Source: Clostridium fungisolvens (lineage in GTDB: Bacteria; Bacillota; Clostridia; Clostridiales; Clostridiaceae). Taken from it: 64,000 nt of DNA. This document shows positions 40,089 to 50,019 of this stretch, one piece after another; position 1 is the first letter of the stretch, and each line of letters begins with the position of its first letter. The translations under genes and the position numbers were made by a program. The DNA lies in assembly GCF_014193895.1 (NCBI RefSeq), contig NZ_BLZR01000001.1:4898001-4962000 (forward strand), in the 5' to 3' direction. Under the pieces are notes generated by a model, which saw only the letters and a program-made list of their open reading frames with translations, ran no database searches and was not told the DNA's origin.

Positions 40089-43000
40089 TGGGAGAAACTA
40101 AATGGACTGCAGAACAACTTAGTGCTATAACAACCAGAAGAAGAAATTTACTAGTAGCAGCTGCAGCTGGGTCAGGTAAAACTGCGGTATTGGTTGAGAG
40201 GATAATAAGAATGATAACTGAAGGTGAAGAGCCTGTAGATATAGATAGCCTTTTAGTAGTTACCTTTACTTCAGCTGCGGCAGCAGAAATGAGAGAAAGA
40301 ATAGGTGATGCTATATCAAAGGCTTTAGAACATTCTCCTAATTCAAAGGTTTTACAAAGACAGTTAGCACTATTAAATAGAGCAAATATAACTACGATGC
40401 ATTCCTTTTGCTTAGATGTTATAAAAAACAATTTTCACCACATAGACCTAGACCCTAATTTTAGAATAGGCGATGATACAGAATGTACTCTAATAAGAAG
40501 TGAAGTTGTAAGCGAACTATTCGAAGACAGATATGATCAAGATGATGATAGTTTTAAAAAATTAGTTGATTCATATGGCCAAGGAAAAGATGATAGCAAG
40601 CTTCAACAGATGGTTTTAGACCTGTATCAGTTCTCTATGAGTGAACCATGGCCAGAAACTTGGCTTAAAGAAAAATGTGAAGAGCTAAATATATGTAGTG
40701 AAGAGGAGCTTAATAACAGCCACTGGGCTAAGATATTAATTAATAATGTAGAAATAGAATTAGAAACTTTTGAAAGGTTACTACATAATGCTAAAGAGCT
40801 TTCTGAAACAACTGAAGGTTTAGAACCATACTTAACTAATATAGAAGATGATATAAATCAAATTATTAGTATTAGAGAAGGAATTGCTGGTGGATTAAGT
40901 TCTGTATATAACAAAATAGAAGGTTTAAGCTTTTCAAAGCTCAAGTCTGTAAAGAAGAATCAGGTATCAGATGAAGAAGCTCAACAGAGAGTTAAAGATA
41001 TAAGAGATGACGTTAAGAAAAAGCTGAATAAGATGAAAGAAGATATATTTTCAATACCACCTGAAGAAGCAGTTAAGGATTTTAAGATATTGTATTTTCT
41101 TATAAATGAACTAGTAGGCCTAGTATTAGAATTTGATAAAAGATATAAAGGCAAGAAGAGGGATAGAGGTATTTTAGACTTCAATGATTTAGAACATTTA
41201 TGTCTTAATGTGCTTACTGAAGAAGGTGAAGATGGACAAATAATGCCATCCTCCGTAGCTAAAGAATTTAAAATGAAATTCAGTGAAGTATTAGTTGATG
41301 AGTACCAAGATACCAATAACATTCAAGAGACAATAATAAGCATGGTTTCTAGAAAAGAGGAAGAAGATCCTAATGTATTTATGGTAGGTGATGTTAAACA
41401 AAGTATATATAGATTTAGGCATGCAAAGCCAGAGTTGTTTTTAAATAAATACAATAGTTATCCTACAGATGGAAGTCATGATATGAAGATAATGCTTTAT
41501 AAGAACTTCAGAAGCAGAAAAGAAGTTATTGATGGTGTAAACTATATATTCAATATGCTCATGTCAAAATCAGTTGGTGAACTTGAATATGATGAAAATG
41601 AGGCATTGAATCTTGGTGCTGATTATAAAGATTTAGATGCAGAAAATGTATATGATATAGAAAATGAAGTTAATACACAGGATATAGAGATAGCTGGAGA
41701 TATAGAAGTACACATCTTAGATAAATCAGCTCAAAAGGAAGATAGTGAAGAAGCTGAAGTTGTAGAAAGTGATATGCAAGAAGATGTTCAAAACAGCGAA
41801 GCAGAAGAGGATTTAGATTCTATACAGATTGAAGCAAGAATAGTTGCTAAAAGGATACATGAACTGATGAATGCTTCTAATGGTAAGAAGTATATGGTTT
41901 GGGATAGGAGTTTAGATAAGTATAGAAGGCTTAAATATAAAGACATAGTTATACTTTTAAGAGCAACAAAAAACTGGTCAGAAGTTTTTGTAGATGAGTT
42001 AGGACAAAGTGGAATACCTGTTTATGCTGATACTGGCACAGGATATTTTGATACTATTGAAATTAGAACTATTATGTCTCTTCTTCAAGTAATAGATAAT
42101 CCTATGCAAGATATTCATATACTATCGGTTTTAAGATCACCTATATTCTTATTTTCATCTGAAGAATTAGGAGAGCTAAGGTTGATAGATAAAGAAAAAT
42201 ATTTTTATGAAATATTAAAATCTATAAGTGAAGGTGCGTTAAGTAGTGAAGCTTCAGACATCACTATTAATGATGAACTTAAGAGAAAATGTGTTTATTT
42301 TGCTGAAAAGCTTAAGTTATGGAGAGACAAAGCTCTTTATATGCCAATTGATGAATTTATATGGTATTTATATATGGATACTTCATATTATGGATATGCA
42401 GGGGCTATGCCTAATGGAGTGCAAAGGCAGGCTAATTTAAGAATATTATTTCAAAGAGCTAAACAATATGAAAAAACAAGCTTTAAAGGCCTATTTAATT
42501 TTATAAACTTTATAAATAAACTTAGAAAGTCCTCAGGAGATATGGGAAGTGCTAAAATACTTGGTGAAAATGAAGATGTAGTAAGGATTATGAGTATTCA
42601 TAAGAGTAAGGGTCTAGAATTCCCAGTAGTATTTTTGTCAGGGTGTGGAAAACAATTTAATCTTATGGATTTAAATAAAGAAATACTATTTCATGATGAA
42701 TTAGGTTTTGGTCCAGAATATATTGATGTAGATAGAAGAATAAGTTACACCTCTTTGCCTAAGCATGCAATAAAGATGAGATTCAAACTTGAGGCCCTCT
42801 CTGAAGAGATGAGAGTGCTATATGTCGCTTTCACTAGAGCAAAAGAAAAACTTATAATAACAGGAGCAGTTTCAAATCTTGAGAAGGTAACTAAAAGATG
42901 GTGTTCTGCAGCTGCATTAAGTGATGATAAGATACTATCTTCAGAAGTTTTAAAGGGTAAGAGTTATATGGATTGGATTGGTATGGCACTTGCAAAACAT

Positions 43001-43912
43001 AAGAATGGTGAAGAATTAAGGAAAAGTGGAAATACAATTGTGGACTATATTAAAAGTGACTTTTCCACATGGAATATAAAATACTGGTCCAAGAATGATG
43101 TAATTGTGGATGAAAAATTAAAAGCTGTGGATGAAATTGAAGATGAATCACAGGAAAGAAGACTCTTTATATATAAAGATAGTGGTGAAATAAATGAAGA
43201 TATAGAGAGAAGATTAGATTTTCAATATAAGTTCAAGAGTTCTACCAGTATCGCGGCAAATATATCAGTATCAGATTTAAAACGTGCTGCTTATGAGGAG
43301 GATCAGAATGAGATTGAGACTATATATAAAGGTGATAGAATAATTAAACCTCAGTTCTTACAAGAAGAAAAGGGATTATCGGCTGCTGAACGAGGTACAG
43401 TAGTACATTTTGTTATGCAGCATATAGAACTTGGAAAGTTAAGAAGCAGAGAAGAGGTTGAGGACCAGCTTGAAGATATGGTACAAGGAGAATTTTTAAC
43501 TAAGGAGCAAGCTAAAGTAGTGAACATAAGTAAAATATTTAAGTTTTTCCAAAGTAATATAGGAAAAAGAATTATTGAAGCTTATGAAAATGGTAGTATG
43601 CTTTATAGAGAGTTACCTTTCTTTACAGAGATACCAGCATACCTTGTGGATAAATCTTTATCAAAGGAAGAGACAAAAGATGAACTAGTAAGACTGCAAG
43701 GAGTTGTTGATTGTTTCTTTGAAGAAGAAGATGGATTAGTTTTAGTAGATTATAAAACTGATTATGTTGAGGAAGGTAATGAACAATTGATAAAGGATAG
43801 ATATGAAGTGCAACTCAATTATTATTCAGATACTCTAGAAAAGATAACAGGAAAGAAAGTTAAAGAAAAATATCTTTACTTATTTGGATTAGATAAAGAG
43901 GTTAAATACTAA
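40088..43912 (+). CDS. addA: ATP-dependent helicase/nuclease subunit A
   Basis: UvrD-type helicase plus nuclease, 1274 residues. Q motif WTAEQLSAI, Walker A AAAGSGKTAVLVERI, Walker B VDEYQDTN, GDVKQSIYRFRHA, RIMSIHKSKGLEFPVVF and VAFTRAKEKLIITG. The C-terminal nuclease has GTVVHFVMQHIEL and LVDYKTDYV. An acidic insertion (about residues 540-590) is unusually rich in Glu and Asp. It is translationally coupled to addB. A ~95-bp repeat element follows the stop, before the terminator. Confidence 0.97.
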   Translation: MGETKWTAEQLSAITTRRRNLLVAAAAGSGKTAVLVERIIRMITEGEEPVDIDSLLVVTFTSAAAAEMRERIGDAISKALEHSPNSKVLQRQLALLNRANITTMHSFCLDVIKNNFHHIDLDPNFRIGDDTECTLIRSEVVSELFEDRYDQDDDSFKKLVDSYGQGKDDSKLQQMVLDLYQFSMSEPWPETWLKEKCEELNICSEEELNNSHWAKILINNVEIELETFERLLHNAKELSETTEGLEPYLTNIEDDINQIISIREGIAGGLSSVYNKIEGLSFSKLKSVKKNQVSDEEAQQRVKDIRDDVKKKLNKMKEDIFSIPPEEAVKDFKILYFLINELVGLVLEFDKRYKGKKRDRGILDFNDLEHLCLNVLTEEGEDGQIMPSSVAKEFKMKFSEVLVDEYQDTNNIQETIISMVSRKEEEDPNVFMVGDVKQSIYRFRHAKPELFLNKYNSYPTDGSHDMKIMLYKNFRSRKEVIDGVNYIFNMLMSKSVGELEYDENEALNLGADYKDLDAENVYDIENEVNTQDIEIAGDIEVHILDKSAQKEDSEEAEVVESDMQEDVQNSEAEEDLDSIQIEARIVAKRIHELMNASNGKKYMVWDRSLDKYRRLKYKDIVILLRATKNWSEVFVDELGQSGIPVYADTGTGYFDTIEIRTIMSLLQVIDNPMQDIHILSVLRSPIFLFSSEELGELRLIDKEKYFYEILKSISEGALSSEASDITINDELKRKCVYFAEKLKLWRDKALYMPIDEFIWYLYMDTSYYGYAGAMPNGVQRQANLRILFQRAKQYEKTSFKGLFNFINFINKLRKSSGDMGSAKILGENEDVVRIMSIHKSKGLEFPVVFLSGCGKQFNLMDLNKEILFHDELGFGPEYIDVDRRISYTSLPKHAIKMRFKLEALSEEMRVLYVAFTRAKEKLIITGAVSNLEKVTKRWCSAAALSDDKILSSEVLKGKSYMDWIGMALAKHKNGEELRKSGNTIVDYIKSDFSTWNIKYWSKNDVIVDEKLKAVDEIEDESQERRLFIYKDSGEINEDIERRLDFQYKFKSSTSIAANISVSDLKRAAYEEDQNEIETIYKGDRIIKPQFLQEEKGLSAAERGTVVHFVMQHIELGKLRSREEVEDQLEDMVQGEFLTKEQAKVVNISKIFKFFQSNIGKRIIEAYENGSMLYRELPFFTEIPAYLVDKSLSKEETKDELVRLQGVVDCFFEEEDGLVLVDYKTDYVEEGNEQLIKDRYEVQLNYYSDTLEKITGKKVKEKYLYLFGLDKEVKY

Positions 43913-43918
43913 ATGAAT

Positions 43919-44012
43919 ATGTACCACTTCAATCTGAAAACTATTTTCAAAACCCTTCTGGGTTCTGAAAGGATACTTTGAAAATATAAATTTAAAAATG
44001 AGATGGTACAGC
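43919..44012 (+). repeat. ~95-bp intergenic repeat element, copy A
   Basis: Ends GTACCACTTC and GAGATGGTAC are complementary. Inside, ATTTTCAAA pairs with TTTGAAAAT around an ACCC/GGGT hairpin, and AATATAAATTTAAA precedes the right end. It closely matches the reverse complement of copy B and the layout of copy C. It lies between the addA stop and the addA terminator. Confidence 0.75.
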
Positions 44013-44028
44013 TAAAATATACGAATAT

Positions 44029-44076
44029 AAGAATATATAAGTTTGCACAATGTAAATTTATATATTCTTTTCTTTT
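44029..44076 (+). terminator. addA terminator
   Basis: 12-base perfect stem AAGAATATATAA/TTATATATTCTT, extended inward by about four pairs, followed by a T-rich run. Confidence 0.8.
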
Positions 44077-44182
44077 ACTATATAAGAAATAGAGTCAGTA
44101 TATAATATCAATTATAATTACAATACTTTTCGTATATAAGATTTATTTATATAGATAAGTGCAGGTGTTCATAATAAGCGAT

Positions 44183-45127
44183 TTATAAGAGGTATTTAAA
44201 CAAAAAAACATATATAGGTATGAAGACAAAACTTGCTATAAGTGAGGTTGCATTTAATACCGAAGCAAACTTATAGTCTCCATCATACTCTCTGGCAACA
44301 ATAGCTACTGTATTCATAACAGGCATAGCAGACATTACTATAAATACCTGTTTCATCAATAACGGAAATGAAGTGAAACTTAGAAGTATGAAAGCTGCTA
44401 TTGGAGATATTATGAATCTACCTATAAGAATTAAAACAGAGTCTTTGTCCACTTTCATTTCGCTATAATTCATACTAGAGAGTATAGAACCTATAAATAT
44501 TGTAGATAAAGGAGTAGTTAAGTTTCCTAGATACTTACAACTATCTAAAATAAAAATAGGTAGCTTAATTTGTAGAAGTATCAGTATAGTTGAAAATATG
44601 AAAGCAACCAAAGGGGCGGAGATAATGTTTTTTAAGTTTTCTTTTGAAAGAAACTTATTATTAACACTTTTACCATCTTGTCTTATATCATAGGCAGCTA
44701 TGGACCAAAAGAACAAGGTGTTTATTATATAATATATCAATATATAAGGAAGAGCCTTTTCTCCAAAGATAGATATATTTACTGGTAGCCCTACAAATAT
44801 AGTATTGGATAATCCAAATAAGGCCCTAAAAACACCTTTTCTGTTGCTGGAGATGTTAAAGACCTTATATATAATAGATCCCACTAGATAAGTTAGAGTT
44901 ATACATAAAAATGCAACTATATATCCACCTAAGGAACCTATAAATTGTTCTTTAGTAAAGCTAGTATTTAGGTTAGCTATCATAAATGCAGGGAGTGATA
45001 TATTTATTACTAGTTTAGACATTAAGTTGTCTGCATTATCATTAAACCATCCTTTTTTACCTAAGGAAAATCCAACTGTTATTAGAATTACAAGGGTAAA
45101 TACTCCGTTAAACGCATTAATAATCAT
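44183..45127 (-). CDS. AEC family transporter
   Basis: A 314-residue auxin-efflux-carrier family membrane protein with about ten helices. Family features: ITVGFSLGKKGWFN in the first helix-loop, SKLVINISLPAFMIANL, LFGLSNTIFVGLPVNISIFGE and the C-terminal MSAMPVMNTVAIVAREY. Such carriers often move organic acids; the substrate is unknown. SD GGAGA precedes the ATG. It lies 28 bases behind cca on the same strand. Confidence 0.88.
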   Translation of the reverse strand: MIINAFNGVFTLVILITVGFSLGKKGWFNDNADNLMSKLVINISLPAFMIANLNTSFTKEQFIGSLGGYIVAFLCITLTYLVGSIIYKVFNISSNRKGVFRALFGLSNTIFVGLPVNISIFGEKALPYILIYYIINTLFFWSIAAYDIRQDGKSVNNKFLSKENLKNIISAPLVAFIFSTILILLQIKLPIFILDSCKYLGNLTTPLSTIFIGSILSSMNYSEMKVDKDSVLILIGRFIISPIAAFILLSFTSFPLLMKQVFIVMSAMPVMNTVAIVAREYDGDYKFASVLNATSLIASFVFIPIYVFLFKYLL

Positions 45128-45155
45128 AATAAAATCTCCTCTGCAATTACTAAAA

Positions 45156-46493
45156 TTACTTGTTATATATTAGATAATCTTTCGCTAAGTTAAATAAATT
45201 CTCCCTAGTATTTAAGGTTGGGTCTTTAAGAACCTTTTCCAATAGATGATTTAATAAGTTACCTAATTCTTTTCCGGGTTTTAAGTTTAGTTCGTTAATT
45301 AAGTCATTTCCGTTTATGATCAAGTCTTTTGAAGATAGTGGTGCTTTTGAGTTTAAAATCTCAGTAATTCTATTATCCATGTTATCGACATGTTCAAGGT
45401 ATAAAAATGGTGGCGCAGAGGATAATATATCAGCTCTTTGAAGCTTAAATAAGTCATAAACTAAATCCTTGCCAACTCTATTTATCATCCTTTTTAAGGC
45501 TACATCTGTGGCATTTACTAGCACATTCATATGTTCCTTTACTAATGTGCATGCCATATCAGAAGTTACATTATCAATTCTAAGACGTCTAAATATCTTT
45601 CTTGAAAGATACTCACCTTTATTATTATGCCCATAGAAATGGCCAATGTTATTTTCATCTAGAGCAAAGCATACTGGTTTTGCTATATCATGAAACAATG
45701 CTGCAAGTCTTAGATGAACTTTTTTTGGTACCTTTTCTACAACTGATAGAGTATGATTGAATATATCTTTATCATGATAAGGGGTATGCTGATCAAAACC
45801 AACGCAAGCATCTAGTTCAGGAATTATATGTTTAAGTATTTTTGTATCAGCTAAAAGTTTAAGTCCTAGAGTAGGGTTATCAGACATTATTATTTTTATA
45901 AATTCATCTCGTATTCTTTCAAAACTTATATTTTTTATAAGATGACTATTCTTCATAATTGATGAAAGAGTCTCTTTTTCTATATCAAAACCAAGTTGAG
46001 AAGCGAACCTGATCGCTCTCATCATCCTTAAAGCATCTTCATTGAATCTCTTATCAGGATCTCCAACTGCTTTTATTAGTTTATTATTTATATCATCAAG
46101 ACCACCAAAATAATCAATTAGGCCTGAGATGTTATTGTATGCCATTGCATTTATAGTAAAATCCCTTCTAGATAAGTCTTCTTTTATATTAGATACAAAC
46201 TCAACCGACTCAGGTCTTCTATTATCTATATATTCTCCATCAATTCTATATGTAGTTACTTCAAAGCTATTACCTTGAACAATAACTGTAATGGTTCCAT
46301 GCTGTATTCCTGTAGGAATTGTTTTATCAAATAAACTTTGTATTTTCTCTGGAAAGGCACTTGTAGTTATATCATAATCATTAGGTGTAATTCCTCGTAT
46401 GTTATCTCTAACACAGCCACCAACAATAAAGGCTTCAAAACCATTTTCATAAAATTTATCTATTATGAACTGAACTTCCTTTGGTATATTCAT
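45156..46493 (-). CDS. cca: CCA tRNA nucleotidyltransferase
   Basis: Adds or repairs the 3' CCA of tRNAs. It has the polymerase-beta type head GGCVRDNIRGITPNDYDITT, then RRDFTINAMAYN and FNEDALRMMRAIRFASQLGF. An HD domain follows (LAALFHDIAKP). 445 residues. All tRNA genes in this window encode CCA, so its role here may be mainly repair. SD AGGAGG before the ATG. Confidence 0.93.
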   Translation of the reverse strand: MNIPKEVQFIIDKFYENGFEAFIVGGCVRDNIRGITPNDYDITTSAFPEKIQSLFDKTIPTGIQHGTITVIVQGNSFEVTTYRIDGEYIDNRRPESVEFVSNIKEDLSRRDFTINAMAYNNISGLIDYFGGLDDINNKLIKAVGDPDKRFNEDALRMMRAIRFASQLGFDIEKETLSSIMKNSHLIKNISFERIRDEFIKIIMSDNPTLGLKLLADTKILKHIIPELDACVGFDQHTPYHDKDIFNHTLSVVEKVPKKVHLRLAALFHDIAKPVCFALDENNIGHFYGHNNKGEYLSRKIFRRLRIDNVTSDMACTLVKEHMNVLVNATDVALKRMINRVGKDLVYDLFKLQRADILSSAPPFLYLEHVDNMDNRITEILNSKAPLSSKDLIINGNDLINELNLKPGKELGNLLNHLLEKVLKDPTLNTRENLFNLAKDYLIYNK

Positions 46494-46699
46494 ATTAAAA
46501 CCTCCTGTAAATTTTTATAGGTCTATAATAATTATTAGTGTATAACTTATGATCAGTATATGGTTCTAACTTAAGGTATAATTTAAGTATATAATATATT
46601 ATAAGCATTTAAATAAAAAATTTTACTTGTTTATGTTTATGAATAGTAAACTAAAGATATAATTATTAATAGTATATTGACGAAAGGATGTAAAGCGTA

Positions 46700-47665
46700 T
46701 TGGGTATAGAATTAAGAAAGATAAGTGAATTTGAACAAAATGAAAGAGTAGAAGGGTTCTACCTGATTAAATCAGTAAGTTTAAAAACAGCAAATGCTAA
46801 TGGCAAAAAGTACCTAGATTTTGCATTGGGGGATAGCACTGGTGAGATAGCAGGAAAGCTATGGGAAGTTAATGAGGAAAATGAAAATTTATTTAACGAA
46901 AATACAATTGTTAAAATAAGAGGAATGGTGTCTGCTTGGCAAGGAAATCTTCAACTTAAGATTGAGAAGATAAGAAATATAGAGCAAGGAGATAATATAA
47001 ATATTCAGGACTATGTTCAAAGTGCTCCATTCGATAGTGAATACATGTTTGATAAGATAAAAGAATATATAGAAAAAATGAAAAATGAAGATATAAAGAA
47101 TATTGTTGGGTATTTATTTAACGATTCTAAAAATAAATTAATGTATTATCCAGCTGCGAAGAAAAATCATCATGCAATAAGAGGCGGGTTACTTTATCAT
47201 ATAATGACAATGCTTAATGTAGCAGAAAACTTAAGCTCAATATATACATTCTTAAATAAAGATCTACTTTATGCTGGGGTGATACTACACGATCTTGCAA
47301 AGATGAAGGAAATGAACTCTAATGAGCTTGGTATAGTGGGTGAATATAGTTTAGAGGGTACATTGCTTGGCCATATAACTCAAGGAATAAAAGATGTTGA
47401 AGTTGTAGGAGAAAGTTTTAAAGCTGATAGAGAAGTAATAGTATTACTACAACATATGATACTTTCACATCATTATGAGCCAGAGTATGGAAGTCCGGTT
47501 AAGCCTATGATAGCAGAAGCTGAAATGCTGCATTATATAGATATAATTGATGCTAGAATGTATGATATAAGAAGAGTAACAGGTGAAACGGAAGAGAAAG
47601 AATTCTCCGAGAGATTGTGGTCTCTTGAAAATAGGAGAATATATAATCATAACTTAGATAAATAA
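46700..47665 (+). CDS. yhaM: 3'-5' exoribonuclease YhaM family protein
   Basis: A 321-residue protein with an N-terminal OB-fold (GEIAGKLWEVNEEN, VKIRGMVSAWQGNLQLKIEK) and a C-terminal HD domain (KKNHHAIRGGLLYHIMTML, AGVILHDLAKMKEM, LSHHYEPEYGSPVKP). This is the YhaM/Cbf1 arrangement; the enzyme degrades RNA ends and single-stranded DNA. The start is TTG at 46700 with a modest SD (AAAGGA). It is divergent from cca. Confidence 0.9.
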   Translation: MGIELRKISEFEQNERVEGFYLIKSVSLKTANANGKKYLDFALGDSTGEIAGKLWEVNEENENLFNENTIVKIRGMVSAWQGNLQLKIEKIRNIEQGDNINIQDYVQSAPFDSEYMFDKIKEYIEKMKNEDIKNIVGYLFNDSKNKLMYYPAAKKNHHAIRGGLLYHIMTMLNVAENLSSIYTFLNKDLLYAGVILHDLAKMKEMNSNELGIVGEYSLEGTLLGHITQGIKDVEVVGESFKADREVIVLLQHMILSHHYEPEYGSPVKPMIAEAEMLHYIDIIDARMYDIRRVTGETEEKEFSERLWSLENRRIYNHNLDK

Positions 47666-47694
47666 TAAACTAAAAATAAACTAGATAAAATTTT

Positions 47695-47732
47695 AAATGC
47701 CCTCTGTCTAATTGACAGGGGGCATTTTGTTT
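47695..47732. terminator. Bidirectional terminator between yhaM and the L,D-transpeptidase gene
   Basis: 14-base stem AAATGCCCTCTGTC/GACAGGGGGCATTT (one G-U) with loop TAATT and T-runs on both strands. The two genes converge on it. Confidence 0.92.
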
Positions 47733-47735
47733 TAC

Positions 47736-49046
47736 CTAGTTTATTATTACTTTTGACCCTCTTGTAATATTATCATATATCCATTTAGCATCTTCTACTT
47801 TAAGCCTAATACAGCCGTGAGAAGCGGCTTTACCTAATGTATAATCTGTTATTTTGGTTTTGGATTCATTGTAAGGTAATGAGTGAAATAAGTAATTACC
47901 ATCAAATTGAACCCAGTACTTAGCCCCTTCTTTGTAATCAGTTGAATAGAACCAATCACCTTTCTCTTTTACAGTATACACTCCTGAAGGGGTTTCGCTT
48001 CCTTTTATTCCAGTAGAACAGGAATAATTTTTTACCAAACTCCAATCATTCTTTTTGCCCTTAAAAACATAAGTTTTTTGAGCTGATAAGTTTACATAAA
48101 CCAAATAAGATGTATCAGAAGTAAGGTTAAGTGAATTTATTGTATTTGCATTAATTGTCATTGCTGCAACAGAGGTAGTCTTTGTGGTAGAGTCCGTATT
48201 GCTATTTGAATTTGTGGTGTTCTTTGAAGAATCATTTGATAAATTATTAGCTTTTGATTCGTTAGAGCTTGAATTTGAGCTCGTATTCTTAGAGGAATCA
48301 GAAGCTGAATTCTTGTTGGTTGAATCTTTATTGAGAAATTTATTTTTTTCATCTTTATATTCATCAATTTTGCTTAATATATCCTTATCATTAGAATAAT
48401 ATTTAGCATTGTCTTCTAGTAAAGAGATAGCTTTAGAAAAATAATTTTCAGAAACTAGTTTCTCAGCTGAGCTTAGTGTTTCCTCTTTTATTGAATTAAT
48501 TACTTCTTTTTTATATTCCTCTGCTTTTAGAAAGTTATCATCAAAATTACTAACTTTGTCAAAAGCATTATAAGCGTCTAGATAGTTTTTATCTTTATAT
48601 AACTTCATGCCTAATGAAAAGTTATTAGCGGAGTCGTTAAGGAGAGGGATATTCTTCTTAGCTTCGCTTATCTTATCATTAACTACACCATATCTTTCTA
48701 CTTCACTTAAAGCTGCTAGTGTAGCTTCATCTGATAAACTATTATTTTTGTAACTAGACATCAGGTCATCTATATATGCTGAGAAATAGTTTTTTAAATC
48801 AGTATATAATAATAGCTTTTTTGCAGGATTAAAGTTCCCTTTTGATACCATAAGGGAATTTGCTGTTGAATAATCCTTTTTATCAAAATCAATTTTAAAG
48901 TCAGTGATTATGTCATTATAAGCATAAAAAGAATAAGACATTGCTATGCAAAAAAAAGCTAATATAAGCATGGTAATAGTTTTTGATAAAGAAAGTTTCT
49001 TTTTTTTCTTTTCCTGTTTTTCTTCCTTTTCTTCTTTTTCCTTCAA
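47736..49046 (-). CDS. Membrane-anchored L,D-transpeptidase (YkuD family)
   Basis: A 436-residue cell-wall enzyme forming 3-3 cross-links or related bonds. Highly charged cytoplasmic N-terminus (Lys/Glu-rich, residues 1-20), one membrane helix (about 24-45), a helical region with repeat-like segments (about 95-240), a Ser/Asn/Thr-rich linker (about 240-290) and a YkuD domain at the end. The active site FHSLPYN (His near 388) and SHGCIRL (Cys near 412) are intact. The start is TTG at 49046 after AAGGAGG. Confidence 0.9.
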   Translation of the reverse strand: MKEKEEKEEKQEKKKKKLSLSKTITMLILAFFCIAMSYSFYAYNDIITDFKIDFDKKDYSTANSLMVSKGNFNPAKKLLLYTDLKNYFSAYIDDLMSSYKNNSLSDEATLAALSEVERYGVVNDKISEAKKNIPLLNDSANNFSLGMKLYKDKNYLDAYNAFDKVSNFDDNFLKAEEYKKEVINSIKEETLSSAEKLVSENYFSKAISLLEDNAKYYSNDKDILSKIDEYKDEKNKFLNKDSTNKNSASDSSKNTSSNSSSNESKANNLSNDSSKNTTNSNSNTDSTTKTTSVAAMTINANTINSLNLTSDTSYLVYVNLSAQKTYVFKGKKNDWSLVKNYSCSTGIKGSETPSGVYTVKEKGDWFYSTDYKEGAKYWVQFDGNYLFHSLPYNESKTKITDYTLGKAASHGCIRLKVEDAKWIYDNITRGSKVIIN

Positions 49047-49158
49047 ACTTCATCCTCCTTCCTATTTTAGTTAGATTATTTCCAACTTTGCATGAATATA
49101 AACAACATTCAGTACTAAAAATTTTTTCAATGGCTAAAATACAATAAGGAGGGATAGT

Positions 49159-49944
49159 ATGGATAAGAATGTGCCTTTTTTTATAAAGATATATAATGCA
49201 ATGGCTAAACCTAAGTTTTATATAAAGTTTAATGAATTGAGTTTTGCTAGTGCAATAATTTATCTATTTACAATATCAATAATTTTTGGATTTATAAGCT
49301 ATATCAGACCTACATATAATTATTATAAATTCATGGATACAATACATAATGAAGTAGTATATGAATTCCCGGAGTTTACTTTTAATAATGGAATTTTAGA
49401 AGTAGATGGAAAACAACCAATCTTACTAAAAAGAAATGATTATAATATAGTAATAGATACTACAGGAAAGACTGGTTTATCAAAAATAGAAGACTATGAT
49501 AAAGCTGTACTAATTCTTAAGGATAAAGCTTATATAAAGAATGGATCTAGTAGTATAGATGAAACTAGGTATAGTATAATAAAGTTCTTAAAATTTAATA
49601 AGGCTGAATTTATTGAAGCGATGTATGATTTTAAGGCAGGAGCTTTTATTATGCTTGCATCTGCTCCAGTATTATTTTTTCTTTCAAATCTATTTACAGC
49701 ATTTATGGTATCTGCTGTAGGTACACTAATAAACTCGGTGCTTAAAGCTGGAATAAAATATATAAACTTATATAAACTCAGTTTATATGCTATTACAACA
49801 GCTGTAATTATAAGTTGTATAAGAAGAGTATTAGCTCTTAATATTGTATTTATAAATTATATTTACTTAATTATAAGCTCAGTATATATGTTTTTAGCTA
49901 TAAGAAACATATTGATAACTAATACTAAAAATATAGAAGAGTAG
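49159..49944 (+). CDS. DUF1189 family membrane protein, paralogue 1
   Basis: A 261-residue protein with one N-terminal membrane helix, an exterior domain containing FPEFTFNNGILEVDGKQP and IVIDTTGKTG, then three to four helices. It matches DUF1189 (unknown function). SD AAGGAGG before ATG. It precedes a second DUF1189 gene; the hairpin after its stop probably limits readthrough. Confidence 0.82.
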   Translation: MDKNVPFFIKIYNAMAKPKFYIKFNELSFASAIIYLFTISIIFGFISYIRPTYNYYKFMDTIHNEVVYEFPEFTFNNGILEVDGKQPILLKRNDYNIVIDTTGKTGLSKIEDYDKAVLILKDKAYIKNGSSSIDETRYSIIKFLKFNKAEFIEAMYDFKAGAFIMLASAPVLFFLSNLFTAFMVSAVGTLINSVLKAGIKYINLYKLSLYAITTAVIISCIRRVLALNIVFINYIYLIISSVYMFLAIRNILITNTKNIEE

Positions 49945-49961
49945 ATTGGTCTACTCTTCTT
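49936..49961 (+). terminator. Terminator overlapping the stop of the first DUF1189 gene
   Basis: GAAGAGTAGA/TCTACTCTTC perfect stem with TTGG loop and T-run. The stop codon TAG lies in the left arm. Confidence 0.88.
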
Positions 49962-50019
49962 TTTAATCAATTAATATAGTATAATTTCTATATAATGGTA
50001 TAAGGTGGAGGAGTAGTTA

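Noticed and set aside
48158..48399. ORFs of about 70 codons on both strands inside the L,D-transpeptidase gene
   Set aside because: They come from the low-complexity Ser/Asn/Thr linker of the real gene and lack starts with SDs.
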